From Penicillium oxalicum (lineage: Eukaryota > Ascomycota > Eurotiomycetes > Eurotiales > Aspergillaceae): 64,000 bases of DNA. The notes under the pieces are model-generated. The model had not been told where the DNA came from. It worked only from the letters and a program-made list of their open reading frames with translations, and searched no databases. The DNA is taken from positions 992,001 to 1,056,000 of the forward strand of contig NC_064652.1 in the NCBI RefSeq assembly GCF_001723175.1, in the 5' to 3' direction. Both the position numbers and the translations under genes were made by a program. Within the stretch, counting starts at the first letter, position 1. The number at the start of each line of letters is the position of its first letter. Shown here in pieces: positions 1 through 11,506 of this stretch.

Positions 1-1372
1 CGGCCATGGCGGGTCTTGTGACCACCCCCCAGGGCTTGATTGCTCTGCGCTTCTTCATCGGGATCCTCGGCGGCACGTTTGTTCCTTGCCAGGTGTGGTG
101 CACGGGTTTCTTCGACAAGAAGATCGTGGGGACAGCCAACTCGCTCGCAGGAGGCTGGGGTAATGCCGGAGGTGGAATCACATAGTACGTATCCTGTAAA
201 ATCCTTGGGTCTTGGCCGGTTGAAGCCTTCTTTCCCCCCTCCCTACCCAGAAAGCTGGTCTTTCTAACCAAAACCTCCCGTGTCTTGATAGTTTCGTCAT
301 GCCTGCCATTTTCGACTCCCTCGTTTCCGCTCGAGGCATGTCGGCACACACGGCCTGGCGGGTCGCTTACGTCGTTCCCTTTATTATCATTGTCTCCGTC
401 GCCCTGGGCATGTTGTTCCTCTGTGAGGACACCCCCACTGGAAAGTGGGCAGATCGTCATCTCTGGATGGAAAAGGCGCCCGCCACGCAGTCTCCCCTGG
501 AAGGCAAGGTCGTCGACCTTGCATCCGGTGTCTCTTCCAGTGGTCCGTCGACCACCCCGTCGCTGTACAACATGGGGCTAGACGACATCGAGAAAAAGGG
601 GGCCCAGTCTCCGCGCACCGTCGAAAAAGACCCCTCGTCAATGGGACAGATCACCACACTCCAGCCGGATACTGTCGTGGCGCCGACCCGCAAAGAAGCT
701 CTGAGCGTGGCATTCAGTCTCCCCACCGTCGCTCTTGCAGTCCCCTATGCCTGTTCGTTTGGCTCGGAGCTGGCGATCAATTCTATCCTGGGCACCTATT
801 TTGAGAAGAACTTCCCGCACATGGGACAGACAAAGACCGGCCAGTGGGCTGCGATGTTTGGCTTATTGAATGTGGTTTTTCGGCCGGTTGGTGGCTTGTT
901 GGGTGACTTCTTGTATCGATCGACGGGCAGCTTGTGGTCCAAGAAGCTCCTTCTCACCTCGCTGGGCTTGCTCATGGGCGCTTTTGAACTTGCCATTGGA
1001 TTTTCCAATCCCAAGAGTGAAGCCACCATGTTTGGACTCATTGGTGGATTGGCCTTGTTCTTGGAGGCTTGTAATGGGGCCAATTTCGCCTTGGTGCCCC
1101 ATGTGCATCCATATGCAAATGGTGAGTGTCTTTCGATGTCGCACTCGCCCCGTCGTGGATCTCAATACTAACTCTCCGTGCTAGGTATCGTGTCAGGTAT
1201 CGTCGGAGGCTTCGGGAACCTGGGGGGTATCGTCTTTGCCATCATTTTCAGATATCATGGATCCGACTATGCCAAGTCCCTCTGGATCATCGGAGCAATT
1301 TCTTTGGCGGCCAATCTGGCGCTCAGCTGGGTTCGTCCCGTTCCCAAAACCCCAGCGATCACTGCTCAGTGA
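1..1372 (+). CDS. nrtA: Nitrate/nitrite transporter, NNP family MFS (5' partial)
   Basis: Proton-coupled nitrate uptake permease of the plasma membrane, the first step of nitrate assimilation. Coding segments 1-184, 292-1121 and 1185-1372, joined by GT-AG introns; the reading frame runs off the left edge, so the first transmembrane helices are missing. Both nitrate-signature stretches of the family are visible: GGWGNAGGG near the start, and [12 protein letters not shown] just after the second intron. Between them is a long hydrophilic loop (about 450-710) rich in Ser/Thr/Pro, as in fungal CrnA/NrtA, followed by more hydrophobic helices. The C-terminus ends [14 protein letters not shown]. In Aspergillus the orthologue is divergently clustered with nitrite and nitrate reductase; those would lie outside this window if present. 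Paralogues (crnA/nrtB) cannot be excluded. Confidence 0.93.
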
Positions 1373-1887
1373 TCCCACGATGATATGACCCCCTTCCCCA
1401 AACAACTAGATTTTCTTTATAATGATAGCGAAATCCACATGATGTTTTTCTTTCAACGTTGGCATAGACTCGTTCATGCATAAGTGTCTGCGCACCTTAA
1501 AGTGTCAGCCTGCAGCGATGCCAAGGCGTCCGAGGCAACAGGCTCGGGCGAGTGCACCCCGAGGACCGGGGGTGCCCGTCGGGCCCGAAACGAGGGGCAG
1601 CCGATGCATTAAATGAGTCTCAATCAACCTCCAGCTGCCTCTCTTGGAACTTGGGACTTCCACTTTGCATTCTTGGTCAGCATCACAGATCTCCAGTCCT
1701 CGTTCAGACATTCGCCGTGCCTTTGAGGAGGTCTTGTCTTGAATCCATCCATCAACCTCGTTAAGACAATTTGCCCCGCAGAACCCCGCTTCAAAGCCCC
1801 CGAAAAGCGCTGTCATTCAACAGACAGTCCTCCGGTTCCATCTGGCCAAAACACGCTCTCTTTTGTTCAATTAATCCATCAACAACA
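1373..1887. other. Intergenic, nitrate transporter to rhamnose mutarotase
   Basis: About 515 bases holding the 3' UTR of the transporter and the promoter/5' UTR of the next gene. I see no open gene or repeat here. The last 100 bases are CT- and CA-rich, as is usual just upstream of fungal start codons. Confidence 0.6.
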
Positions 1888-2392
1888 ATGGCCCCTGTGC
1901 GCCGAATTGGACAAATAGTGCACCTCAAGCCCGAGGCTGTGGCAGCATACAAAGAGTGCCACGCCAAAGTCTGGCCCGAGGTGCTCAAGCAGATCGAGGA
2001 CTGCAACATCAGAGACTGTACGCGATAAGATTGACAACCCGCACGCTGACGGTAGTAGCTGTGATCATCAGAAGCTAAAGTTTCCATCCATGTGGTAGAT
2101 TCCATCTTCTTCGACAATGATCGCACTTTGTTTGCCAAGTTCGATTATATCGGTGAGGACTTCGACGCTGATATGGAGAAGATGCGGGCCAACCCCAAGG
2201 TTCGGGAGTGGTGGGCGATGACCGATTCGATGCAGGTACGTTCTTTTGCAGTAGATGCAGATGATTTCCCCCTTCAGATAGATCCACAGGACTGATCCTT
2301 TCCGATAGGAAAGCTTGATCCCCGGCGCCGTGGGGAGTGCCGAAGGTCCTGGGTGGTGGAAGCCTCTGGAAGAAGTCTTCTACACAGACTAG
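1888..2392 (+). CDS. L-rhamnose mutarotase family protein
   Basis: Interconverts the anomers of L-rhamnose (RhaM/DUF718 family), feeding rhamnose catabolism in the cytosol. Three exons, 1888-2017, 2099-2235 and 2309-2392, encode 116 residues, close to the usual 104-120. The N-terminal strand (residues 1-40, containing HLKPEAVAAYKECHAKVWP) carries the conserved His and the Tyr-x(3)-His pattern. The second exon reads SIFFDNDRTLFAKFDYIGED, and the C-terminus has the family's conserved GWWKPLEEVFYTD. Both introns are GT-AG. The ATG at 1888 lies in a good context (acaacaATGG). Its neighbours are unrelated to rhamnose use, so this is a stand-alone gene. Confidence 0.88.
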
Positions 2393-2468
2393 GTGATTGC
2401 ATGTGAATAGTTGGATGTATTCAGATTGGCGTGACTCCTGAAGGTTTTTTGTGCATCGAGTGTTGAGG

Positions 2469-3441
2469 CTACTTGAAGAATTGATCGATTCGCTTTTGTC
2501 GACTGTCGTAGGAAGCGCTTCCGATACCACCACGGGTGCGACGTATGCCCACGAGGTGCTCGGTGTTGTCCACCCCCAGTATCTGCATCGACCATCCCTG
2601 CAAAAGTGAAGATTGCCCTGAGCTCGATGGGGGCGCTTCTTGCCCACACCGGGGTTCGCTGGTGCCTCCATCCCCCAACCCAGAAGCCTGTGGCTGTGAT
2701 AATGATAAGAGCGGCGGTATCACCGCAATCAGAATCTCCATGAAGCCGGTGTTAGACCAGACCGGAGACAAAAGAGCGGCCGGTCCACCAGTCCACGCAG
2801 CGATACCCGGCAGGAGCGAGATGCTGGAAGAGTCGAAGAACTCCGTCAAGCAATTCCACAGGGCCCGTAGAATGAGTCCATGGGCCACAATTGCAACATT
2901 ACGCTCGGATCGCTCTTCCTCCAGTACAAGTGGCAAAAGATGTGTCTGGAGAAAGTTGAGAGACCGATCTCGCATTGACTCTTTAGTTTCTTTTTGGTTG
3001 TGAGCTAGTATTCGCTGCCTGTCGCCGATGCTCTGCGAAGTCCCAGCTGGCACAGGTACACGTGATATCCGCACACCTTCGAGTGAGCCAAAGTCTCGTT
3101 CTCTTAGATCCGCGGTCAGGATTGGAGTCAAAGGCGCCTGGGCTGTCGGGCAAGGCTGTAGGCGACAGATGCCTTCAGCCGTGATACGTGCTCTGCTCAG
3201 ATCAGAAGAGAAGACAGTGTCAAAATGAATACCACTATCGGCGAAACATCGAGCTAGAGATTCAATCTGCAGCATGCCGTGATTCGTCAGAGCGGAGTCA
3301 GTGCTTCCAGCCCTTGAGGTGTGTACAAAGCAGGTTAGTTGGTTTGGGGACACGAAACGGGACTCAGAAAGGGTCCGCTCACCAGACTTGAGCAACGTTG
3401 TGAACAGTCTCTCCGTGGCGAATGAGGTATATCCGCATCAT
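2469..3441 (-). CDS. Histidine phosphatase (phosphoglycerate-mutase-like) family protein
   Basis: Histidine phosphatase superfamily enzyme of unknown substrate. Two exons: 3383-3441 encodes the start MMRIYLIRHGETVHNVAQVW with the catalytic RHG motif, and 2469-3312 carries the rest; the 70-nt intron is GT-AG (on the minus strand). 300 residues. After RHGET come AGSTDSALTNHG, then FDTVFSSDLSRARITAEGI (the SDLxRAxxTA block), an acidic RERDFGSLEG element, and the second catalytic His in VAIVAHGLILRALWN. The last ~80 residues are Ser/Gly-rich and basic and resemble no domain I know, a tail often seen in fungal members. Tandem ATGs at the start make the exact initiator ambiguous by one residue. Convergent with the mutarotase gene (77 bp between stops). 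Confidence 0.85.
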
Positions 3442-3976
3442 GGAATCTATCAGTCGGATTTGTATGCGTTCGTCAGGTCAAGCGTCACCACTGACCCGTT
3501 CTCACAGATTGATCACCCAGCCCGGAAAGCCCTCGAAGCACGTGATCTGGATACTTGCCACGATCTCCCTCGCCGCAGAAGCGTGCGGCGACTCTGGTCT
3601 GTGTGGTTCGAGACTCTACAGGAACGGACCCTTGGACTACTCTTTTCAGGATCAACAACACCGGGTGGAGCGTTTGAGGGAATGATGGGATTGCATAGAC
3701 ATTGGAGCGTTTAGAACCGTGAAGGAAATGCGTTGAATGGTACACCGAACTAATTGCTCCCAAAACAAATTGGCAATAAAAGACAAACCCCCTTAACCGT
3801 AACAAAAGTGGTATGTAAAAGTCATGAATCCCATCATCTACATCATATTAGGAAAGAAATATTGAAACGCCGACTGGCAGAAGCCAATTCCCTCATTGTA
3901 TTTTGGGTAAAGGAACTTTTGTGAAGCTTGTGCAGAAAACCGAAGGATCCGACCAGGCAACAGGAAAGCATCGCGC
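3442..3976. other. Intergenic, RPL5 3' UTR and phosphatase promoter
   Basis: About 535 bases between the end of RPL5 and the start of the phosphatase gene, both on the minus strand. It should hold the RPL5 3' UTR and polyadenylation site and the phosphatase promoter. No supported gene was seen. Confidence 0.5.
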
Positions 3977-5110
3977 TTAAGCAGCGAGCTTGCGGATCTT
4001 CTCCTGGACGCGGGCCTTGCGCTCGGCGTGGGTGAGCTTGGCAACCTTGTACTTCTTGGACTCGGCCTTCCACTCCTCCTTGGTCTTCTTGGAGCCCTCA
4101 TCCTCATCCTTCTTGAAGGGGTCCTCACGGATGGCCTTGTGAGCCTCCTGGTAGAGCTCCTCAAGGTCACCGGCATCGATCTCCTCCTCGATGTACTTGG
4201 CGAACTGGGACTTGTAGCGCTCCTCATCCTCATCGGCGAGGGTCTCCATGTACTCAGAGACGTGGCCACCGAGGATGTAGTTGCGGAGGGTGTCGGCGTC
4301 GAGCTCCTCAGACTCGATGTCGTAGCCGGGGAAACGGCGCTCGGAGTGGGGGATGAAGATACCACCGTCGGAGGCACCCTTCATGGCAGCGAAGACACGG
4401 TTACCGGTGGAGGTGCGGACAAGACCAACGTCGAGGAAGGCCTTGAAGGGGCGGCGCTCGCCATCATCGGTCTCGATGGCCTCGGTGAGAGTGTACTCAC
4501 CGTCAGCCTCCTCAACACCGGTGAACTTGTCGGCCAGACCGAGCTTGGACAGGGTGCGGCGGGCAAGGAGGAGACCGGTGGCGTAAGCGGCAGCCCAGTT
4601 GGTGAGACCCTGGGTGATACCGTAGCGCTTCAGCTCGTGGGCGTAGGCGGAGGCGAAAACCTTGTCGCCAGAGACCTCAGAGTAGACGATCTGGGTGACA
4701 ATGTCGCGGTTGGTGAAGCGAACGACCATGCGGTACTTGGGCGCATTGTACTTGTTCTTGGCCTGGGTGATCAGGCGCTTGCGAGCGTAGTAGTCGGTCT
4801 TACCCTCGCGGCGACGGCGGTACTTAGTCTGGTAGCGACTGTCATAGACGAGAGCGTGTCAGTTTCGCAAATTCAAATTTGGGTCCAAGCCTTCTGAAGT
4901 GAGGGTCATCTTACCTGAAGTACGCATCGTTCTTGACAAGCTTGGTGAAAGGCTGTTCAAGAGGACATCGCGAGTCAGCAATTTGCGCTTCAGAATATCG
5001 TCCGAAGCATCTTGCAGGGACCCGGCTCCGTGAAATCGGAGGCGCATAGGCGTAGAAAGGGCAGACTGGGGTTGTTTTCAACCCTCTGCAATAGCAGACA
5101 CACTCACCAT
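3977..5110 (-). CDS. rpl5: 60S ribosomal protein L5 (uL18)
   Basis: Large-subunit ribosomal protein that binds 5S rRNA with L11 as part of the 5S RNP. Coding segments 5108-5110, 4915-4952 and 3977-4838 give 300 residues, the normal eukaryotic length. The protein starts MPFTKLVKNDAYFSRYQTKY, continues through RLITQAKNKYNAPKYR and MVVRFTNRDIVTQIVYS, and ends in the basic, Lys-rich tail KARVQEKIRKLAA. The first coding exon contains only the ATG: the donor GTGAGT follows it directly. The second exon is 38 nt. Codon use is strongly biased to C-ending and G-ending codons, as expected for a highly expressed gene. A 289-codon open frame on the opposite strand (4028-4897) is a by-product of this codon bias. 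Confidence 0.96.
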
Positions 5111-5733
5111 GTTGTCGGTTGTCGGAGCTGAAGCCTGGTGGTCGACGGATGGAGAATTCAAAGAGGGGGACAAATTCTGCGATCGAGTTTGTGGGGTGTT
5201 TCGCTTAACCGGACTGCATCCCGCAGCCAAAAGTGCGGTAGGCGACGACTTTGGTTTGACGGTGGGCGACGACTGGCTGTCTGCCATAGTTTACAATACA
5301 ATACTCGTAACAAACCTTTAATCACTTATCTGATTGCTGGAGATAGTCCATATCGGTAAATTTACGGGAGTTATTTTTCAGATTCTATACCTCTCTGCGA
5401 ACAAGACAACCCTCCAAAGGACAATATTGGATCTCAGTGGTTGCAGTGATATTTGGACATTTTTGTATCCAGCTCACACTATCAGCTGGGTCTTTTCCAA
5501 GTCTTGAATTACAAGTGGCCTAAGTCTACAGAGTACACTACCAAGTACCTTATTCCGGGCCAAAAGTCTTTCCTGTCTCAATCCTCTTGTGTACGTACGG
5601 TGATAAGTATAAGGTTGTGCAGTGGAAGAGCATCAATTTTGTCTAAGAGTGCTCTCAACGCCGTAGATCCACCACACAGCGTTCAAACAAGACTCCAATC
5701 TACTCTAGCGCCTATATTTCAATCTTGTGTTGC
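5111..5733. other. Intergenic, RPL5 5' region and HAD gene 3' end
   Basis: About 620 bases containing the RPL5 5' UTR and promoter (nearest 5111) and the 3' UTR of the HAD-like gene (nearest 5733). Ribosomal protein genes often carry further 5' UTR introns, which I cannot place. No other gene is supported. Confidence 0.5.
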
Positions 5734-6580
5734 TCACAGACGGGCTTTTTGGTCAGCCTCGAGCAATGGTAGGCCCGTCAGTTTCTCGAGCTCCTTCACG
5801 GCATCCTCGATCCGACCCAGCGTCACCTTGACGGTGTGCATACCGGCTTTCTTGGCGCCCTTCAAGTTCTCGCCAATATCATCGAAGAAAACAATATCCG
5901 AGGCGTGGATTTCAGGGAGTCCCCGTTGTTTCGCCAACGCCTGCATTTCCTGGATGGCCACTTGGTAGATTTTCGGATCTGGCTTTCGGAGTCCCGTATG
6001 CGCGGATGAGATGAAGAAATCAAACTGGGATCGCACTCCTGAGACATCCTTGTTGAAGTCATGGCCATCGGGAAACTTGACGGTGTTGGAGAGAGCCCCC
6101 ATCAAGTATTGGCCCGAGGCTTTCAGCTTCTGGAGGGCAGGGAACATGTGTGGATCTGGGGTGCGGGATATCCTCATCATCTCCCAGAATAGCCACTCCG
6201 CATCCACTTTTGGCAGCGGAGGGACGGGTCCAGGAGTCTGACCCTTCTTCTTTGCCAATTGCTGATGGAATTGATTCCACAGCTCTGCATTTTGAAGGTC
6301 GGCATTGAACCCGGCGAAGAACTCGGCATCCATGGGGATCTGACCACGCTCCAGCTTGTGCCAGCTACCGTTGGGAGAGGTCCGGGAGATACTGAAGTTC
6401 ACCCAGCCCGGTGGAATATTGTTGGCAATCTCATAGTCGAGAATCGCTTGGAAGGGCGAAACAACCTGTCAGATGTTAGCGCACTGGACGAGCGACCACC
6501 GAGGAGAGTCAATGATAAGCACGTACGCAAACACCCCCAATGTCGAAGAGAAGGCCAACTGGGCGCTTCGTCGTGGCCAT
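5734..6580 (-). CDS. HAD-like hydrolase, ACAD10/epoxide-hydrolase N-domain type
   Basis: Haloacid-dehalogenase-fold protein, probably cytosolic; substrate unknown. Exon 6527-6580 encodes MATTKRPVGLLFDIGGVC, and exon 5734-6465 the remainder, 261 residues in all. HAD motif I is FDIGGV: the nucleophile Asp is present, but the second acidic residue (Asp in DxD phosphatases) is Gly. Motif II is the ALSNT segment, motif III Lys is in TGLRKPDPKIYQ, and motif IV is IVFFDDIGENLKGAKKAGM. The helical cap lies between motifs I and II. The missing second Asp is shared with ACAD10-like HAD domains and speaks against an ordinary phosphomonoesterase. Divergent from fta4, with about 500 bp between the start codons. 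Confidence 0.85.
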
Positions 6581-7075
6581 TTTGCGATACCAAAGGGTGA
6601 TTATATATGCAAGAGATATCCCAAGCTCTAATATGTACAGGATTCAGTGCTCCAGTGAAGTGTCAAAAGCCCGTATTATCCACCCCGAGGGAGAAGTGGT
6701 TCCTTAAAGTTGATGGGAAATTGCCGAGGCAGTGAGCCGCCCCAAGACCGAGGAAGGGGAGAGCTAAAATGCGACCGTCTCCATCTGAGTACCCTTCCAC
6801 CAGTTTGCGTTACGTTGGGCCAGTATCGAATATGTAGGATAATTCGCTCTTGTAGTGTAGCTTTTCAAATCTGTCTCGTAAATTGATCAAACCCCCGGAG
6901 GAATATGCTAAACATTCACTACTGCCTGCCACTTGATGCCCCTCTCCAAGACAGCAAATCATCACGTGGCAGTTATCGATAAGCTGGGATTGTCGACGCG
7001 TCTGGCGATGGGCATCCCAGCTCACAGGCAGATACGGAACCTGGTCATGGAGTTTTTGCCTACAGATTCGATGAT
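6581..7075. other. Divergent promoter region, HAD gene / fta4
   Basis: About 495 bases between two start codons pointing apart, so it should hold both promoters and 5' UTRs. No coding potential was recognised. The fta4 5' leader contains an out-of-frame ATG at 7071 that overlaps the start region. Confidence 0.5.
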
Positions 7076-8041
7076 ATGGACTCAAGTCGGACAGTCTCGG
7101 AGATAAAGTCGTCTTTTCTACGCACCCAAGTCCGCATCTTATCAGAGACATTAGCACCGCCTGAAGACTGGAAGAATTATGCCGGTGCGACGGAAGAAGG
7201 CGATCTGCCTGAGAAGGTGATCTCCGATGTCTTGCAAAAAGGTGAAGATCCATAGAAACGATTGGGGATGAGCTCTCTTTTTTTTCCTTTTCTTTTTCCT
7301 CTTGACTGCGTCTTGGGCATTGTTGAGGACATTCAAAATGGACTAATACCCTCCAAGTGAACGTCGCTGCCAAGCAACATCACCGCATTGTGTACTCGTC
7401 GCAGGCCATCCATCACGTCGCCCAACAAATCGCTAGCCTCTACTGGTCTTCAATCAACGACGAGACGCAAGATCGAGTATCATTTCTTGATGGTGTGGAA
7501 AAGACCACGGATCTTTCCCGGCATACGTGAGAGCCCTGTCGCCTTGTGGATTGATTTCAGAGACTATTTTTCCAGTCCTACTCACAATTCTACAGAACTA
7601 TTACAAAACTACCCCTTGACATCGAATCATTCGGTGCGAGTGATGACTCAAACTCAAGGTACCCCGGCAGGCTCCTTGGCCACGTCCATATTCAAGTTTC
7701 GCGTGCCTGACAGGTGGTTGCACAGGTACCAACAGCTGCGAGAACAACTTCAAGTATTAGATGAGAGACGTCTACAGCGCCAGCAAAGACTTGATCAGTT
7801 GCGGCATCTGAAGCGCCTTTTGGAGCCCTTTCAAGATGCACGAAAGGACATCCAGCCCAACCTTGTCACCCGCGATGGAGAATTGGTCCAAGAGCTTGAG
7901 AAAATGCGGATGCTCGCCGCTCGTGTGGGAGGGCGACTCTCTCAGCAGAAGCACAAAATGCGCCCGGACAATGCGTCAAACGCAGACTATTTACTTCCCG
8001 GATCAACTGCCAGACTGGAGGCTCTGTTGGACACCGACTGA
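7076..8041 (+). CDS. fta4: Kinetochore protein Fta4 (Nkp1/Sim4-complex type)
   Basis: Inner-kinetochore protein of the Sim4/CCAN (COMA-associated) complex, related to budding-yeast Nkp1. Four exons, 7076-7241, 7358-7526, 7596-7658 and 7714-8041, encode 241 residues; all junctions are GT-AG and keep the frame. The N-terminus SEIKSSFLRTQVRILSE is followed by the acidic EEGDLPEKVISDVLQK and the conserved YSSQAIHHVAQQIASLYW block. Residues from about 135 form a long coiled coil, and RLLEPFQDARKDIQPNLV and GELVQELEKMRMLAARVG are typical of fungal Fta4. The intron before exon 2 has a clean branch site (CTAAT, 13 nt before the acceptor). Expected to be nuclear and constitutive. Confidence 0.85.
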
Positions 8042-8751
8042 CCGTCTGGCTCCAGCGTCGTTCGACTATTGCATCATCAATCATGGGCAGGCCTTGTCGA
8101 TTTGAAACTCGCCCTTTGGTCAGTAGGCCATGCAGGAATTACCCTCTGACAAGCAGACACTGCATTGGACCTTCGATGGGATTTGTTAGCCAGTCGCCAT
8201 GCTTCCGTCTGGTCCTCGGTGTGTCCTTGCGGGCTTGAATTTAATTATCCGTATTATTCGCAAAGTATTGATCCACATTATTTGCATATGTATGTTGCCC
8301 ATAAGCTGAATGCTTCAGCATGATGTCGGAATACAGTAAATACCCTCTCGCTCCATAAGTTTCCACTATTCTCATATCACCTTCTACACATCAACGGTGG
8401 TGTGGAGGCACTGAGGCAGTCGCAGTTGGTTGGAGGAATTGCCAACCACGGCGAGTGCGATCGAGGCAAGAACCACCGCCCGAAATCCTCCACGTCCAGA
8501 GAGAGAGAGGCACGAGAACTTTAATATTCTCGGAATGTACCAAAGAAGAGTAGGCTGAACCTTGCTCGGAGCCTTGTCAGGTCCCGGCGGGCTTCCAAGT
8601 CGATACGACTCTCTCGATCATTCTCGCCGTCATCCATTACACCTCGACCCGCCAGTCTCGGAACAGCTCGGTTGGTTATTTGAACATCCATCCGGGACCT
8701 GGTCATCAAACCGTTCGTTTACCTTTGTGCCTCCTGCGGGCCTCCCAAACC
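8042..8751. other. Intergenic between fta4 and the coiled-coil gene
   Basis: About 710 bases with the fta4 3' UTR and the upstream region of the next gene. A 113-codon frame at 8562-8903 overlaps the next gene's N-terminal region but shows no family signal, so I do not call it. Nothing else was recognised. Confidence 0.45.
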
Positions 8752-10388
8752 ATGAGCGCTTTTCATCGGGTCAGGCGCCTGGTTGGCCTCGAAGGGGGCA
8801 TTCATCGACAGCCAGCGAGCCCAGCAACCTCCAGCTCCAGCAGCATCTCAGCGACAGAAACGCGGAGCGGCAGCCCGTCGAAAGTGCCGCGGGGGTCGCC
8901 TGAGGCTGCCGACATGCTGACTAACTCGGTGCGCCTCCAGCTGGAGATCCCGTGCACCGACTCTCCCGCCAGTAGAGCCACGGAGCAACGCCAATCATCT
9001 GAGCATCTCCGGTGTCCTTCCACGATCGACTTCTCAGGCCACGACGGCGACCAATCCGATACCGACGAGACTCTCGACGACGAAGCCCAATCTGTGTCTG
9101 GGAGCCCCGCTGTCCAGACTGTGGCCGAGCCCGCCCCCAACAATCCATTGACAATTGGCGACGAAGTCAATTCCCCCTTGATCATTGACGCGCGCGCCGC
9201 CACCATCGAGGGCTGCGATCCTTCCTCCTCTTCCAAGGCACCTTTCACACGTGGGCACCGCCGTCGTTCCACCCACGTTACCCTCGTGACCTTGAGAAGT
9301 TCCAAAAGGAGGTTCTGGGCGTTGAGAACGCCGCAACTTGGTACGACGAGGAAAACGGCTCCTCGCGTCCGATCGACCCGTTCGACCCTCAGCTGGAGGC
9401 TTTGAATCGCGCATTTGAGGTTGCCGACATGTCCATGAGCAGCGGCGTCGGTGGAATGCCCGCTGGCAACATCCCCAATCCGGGCATGTTTGCGAATTAC
9501 ACAGAGAACTCGCCCACCCCGGGGATGGGCAGCATGCCACGACCACCTCCATCCCCAGCTTACCCGCACCCCACGCCCCAGGTCAATGGCGGTGGCCCTG
9601 GTGCCAGTGGAATGCCAATGAATGCGGGTCACCAGATGGACCTCCATCATCTCTATGAGATGGTGCTGGAACTCAGCGAGGTGCTGAAAAATAACCGAGA
9701 AGTGACCAAAAGCATCGTGTCAAGCGCCGAGGAGATCATGGTATGTTTCTGTTTCCGTCTCCGGAAATGATGGAGTAGCTAGAGGTCTGAAACTTACACT
9801 TGGCGTTAGAAGCATGGCACCTCTGAGGATGCGAGCGCCGCCATGAGGCAGGTGAACGGGGAAATTTCCGGTATGAGCCAGGCGGTCCGTTGTCAGAATC
9901 AGTAGGGGTTGATACTCACACCAAGTTTATCAGCTGCCCGTATCTCAGAGCTCGAGCGTGCACTCGCCAAAGAAAAGCGTTTGGTCGAAGTTCTCAAACA
10001 TGAGCAGACGGAGAACGTGAAATTGATCGGCGAATACGAGACTACCGTCGGCGTCATGGTGGAGCAGATTCGCAACTACTGCCAGAACAACAACATGCAC
10101 TACCTTTACCAAAAACGGCACTATAATAACCTTCTTCAGGCCGAGCGTGATGCCCACCTCGAAAGCCGCCTCGACAGGGACTACTGGCACACGCAGACGA
10201 TGAAATGCGCACAGATGATCCGCACCGCCTATCGCCTGCGGTCCGAGGAGGACGGACTCCCAATTCGCATCATCGCGGGTCTTCAGAACGAAGTGCGCGC
10301 ATACCGAAACGCCTTGGGGATGGAGCCTGAGAAGCCCGAGCAGGAATACGGCTGGGAAATCCTGAAGGATGTTCCCGGTTTGGAGTGA
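8752..10388 (+). CDS. Unrecognised coiled-coil protein; internal frame change unresolved
   Basis: I do not recognise the family. The 5' part from ATG 8752 (MSAFHRVRRLVGLEGG) is a Ser/Thr/Asp-rich disordered stretch. The 3' part reads in a different frame from somewhere after an in-frame stop near 9187: TFHTWAPPSFHPRYP, KEVLGVENAATWYDEENG, then a Gly/Pro/Met-rich linker and HQMDLHHLYEMVLELSEVL. The 3' introns are clear: 9741-9809 and 9871-9933, both GT-AG. The last exon, 9934-10388, is a coiled coil (AARISELERALAKEKRLVEV) followed by NYCQNNNMHYLYQKRHY and a conserved-looking end EYGWEILKDVPGLE. The acceptor ending at 9238 has a good pyrimidine tract, but no matching donor phase was found in the upstream frame. 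Either an odd intron or a one-base assembly error joins the two halves; they could also be two genes. Confidence 0.55.
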
Positions 10389-11506
10389 ACACGACATCTG
10401 GAGCGCTGTGCCCCTTAGATCTGCATCAGCGGGATGACTGACGCCGTCATGACCTGTATTTTTAATTCCTACTTTCCTTCTTCGACACACACACATACAA
10501 GCACATGTTGCCCGCAGGCGGGGTGGAATCATCGTCGGACGCTTCGACGATCACCAATGTGTTTTTCTTTATGTTTTGTTTGAGGCTGATTATAGACCAA
10601 GAACTGGCTTTCTTTGGAATCGACGAAGCACTTGTAGGGCTGGCAGGATTCGTTTTCAATCCTTTGTTGGTCCATTCAATAATACGTTCACCGTGGATAA
10701 CCATTGCTTCCTCCTTCTTTTTTTCGTCTTCGGCAATTCGGCCCGGAGCAAGACTTGGGTTCAGCTCTGCCCTTTATTTCCATTTGAACAATGATCTTTT
10801 TTGCCATTTACCAGCAAGACAACGACTCAAGTGTCATGTCCCGCCCTGGGCTATGAGCCGGGCTACCTATTGCGTTTGCCTTTACCTGCCAGTACCGACT
10901 AGATTCATCCTGATCATTGATAGAAATGAACGAATTCGAAATTTGCCCATACTGCCGTGTTGAATCAACGGCATCACCCAGTTCATAGAATGAACCTTAT
11001 TGATGGTTTGATATGGGTCTCGAAGACATTGTTGTAACGTCAATCTGACCAGAGTAGCGAAGAGCTTTATAGAGTAAGCTAACGATAGAGATTCGCACGT
11101 CCAAATTGGTGCTAGGATTCGTAGGTAGTAATGACTGTCTGAAGTAGAAACCAACTGACGTTGAACTTGAACTTGAGTCTGTAGCGGATGGGGGTAAAAA
11201 AAGAGGTATGTACAAAGACGCCCTCATCCGATCAACCAAGCCACTGGGGAGTCGACATCCGTTGCCAGTGTCAAGTCCCAGGGCTTCGAGAATGAATAGT
11301 GAATAGTACAAAATATGAAGCTAGTGTTGCAAGGTGATACATGTGACAACGACGCTTGCAAGGACTCAAGATGAATTCAGGATATGAAAAGCAAGGCAAT
11401 TAAAAAGCGTGACTCATTGGGACAGGCAGCATTGAGCGTGGTCCGTATAGTTCATATCAGTTCAAAGAGCGAGTATTCACGATGGATGCTAGCTATAGTG
11501 TGGGAT
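10389..11506. other. Intergenic between two convergent genes
   Basis: About 1.1 kb lying between convergent stop codons, so it should be two 3' UTRs plus spacer. Several short frames exist on both strands, but none shows a domain or typical codon use. No repeat was noticed. Confidence 0.5.

Noticed and set aside
4028..4897. 289-codon open frame on the plus strand opposite RPL5
   Set aside because: Leu/Val/Gly-rich with no domain; an artefact of strong codon bias in the antisense RPL5 gene.
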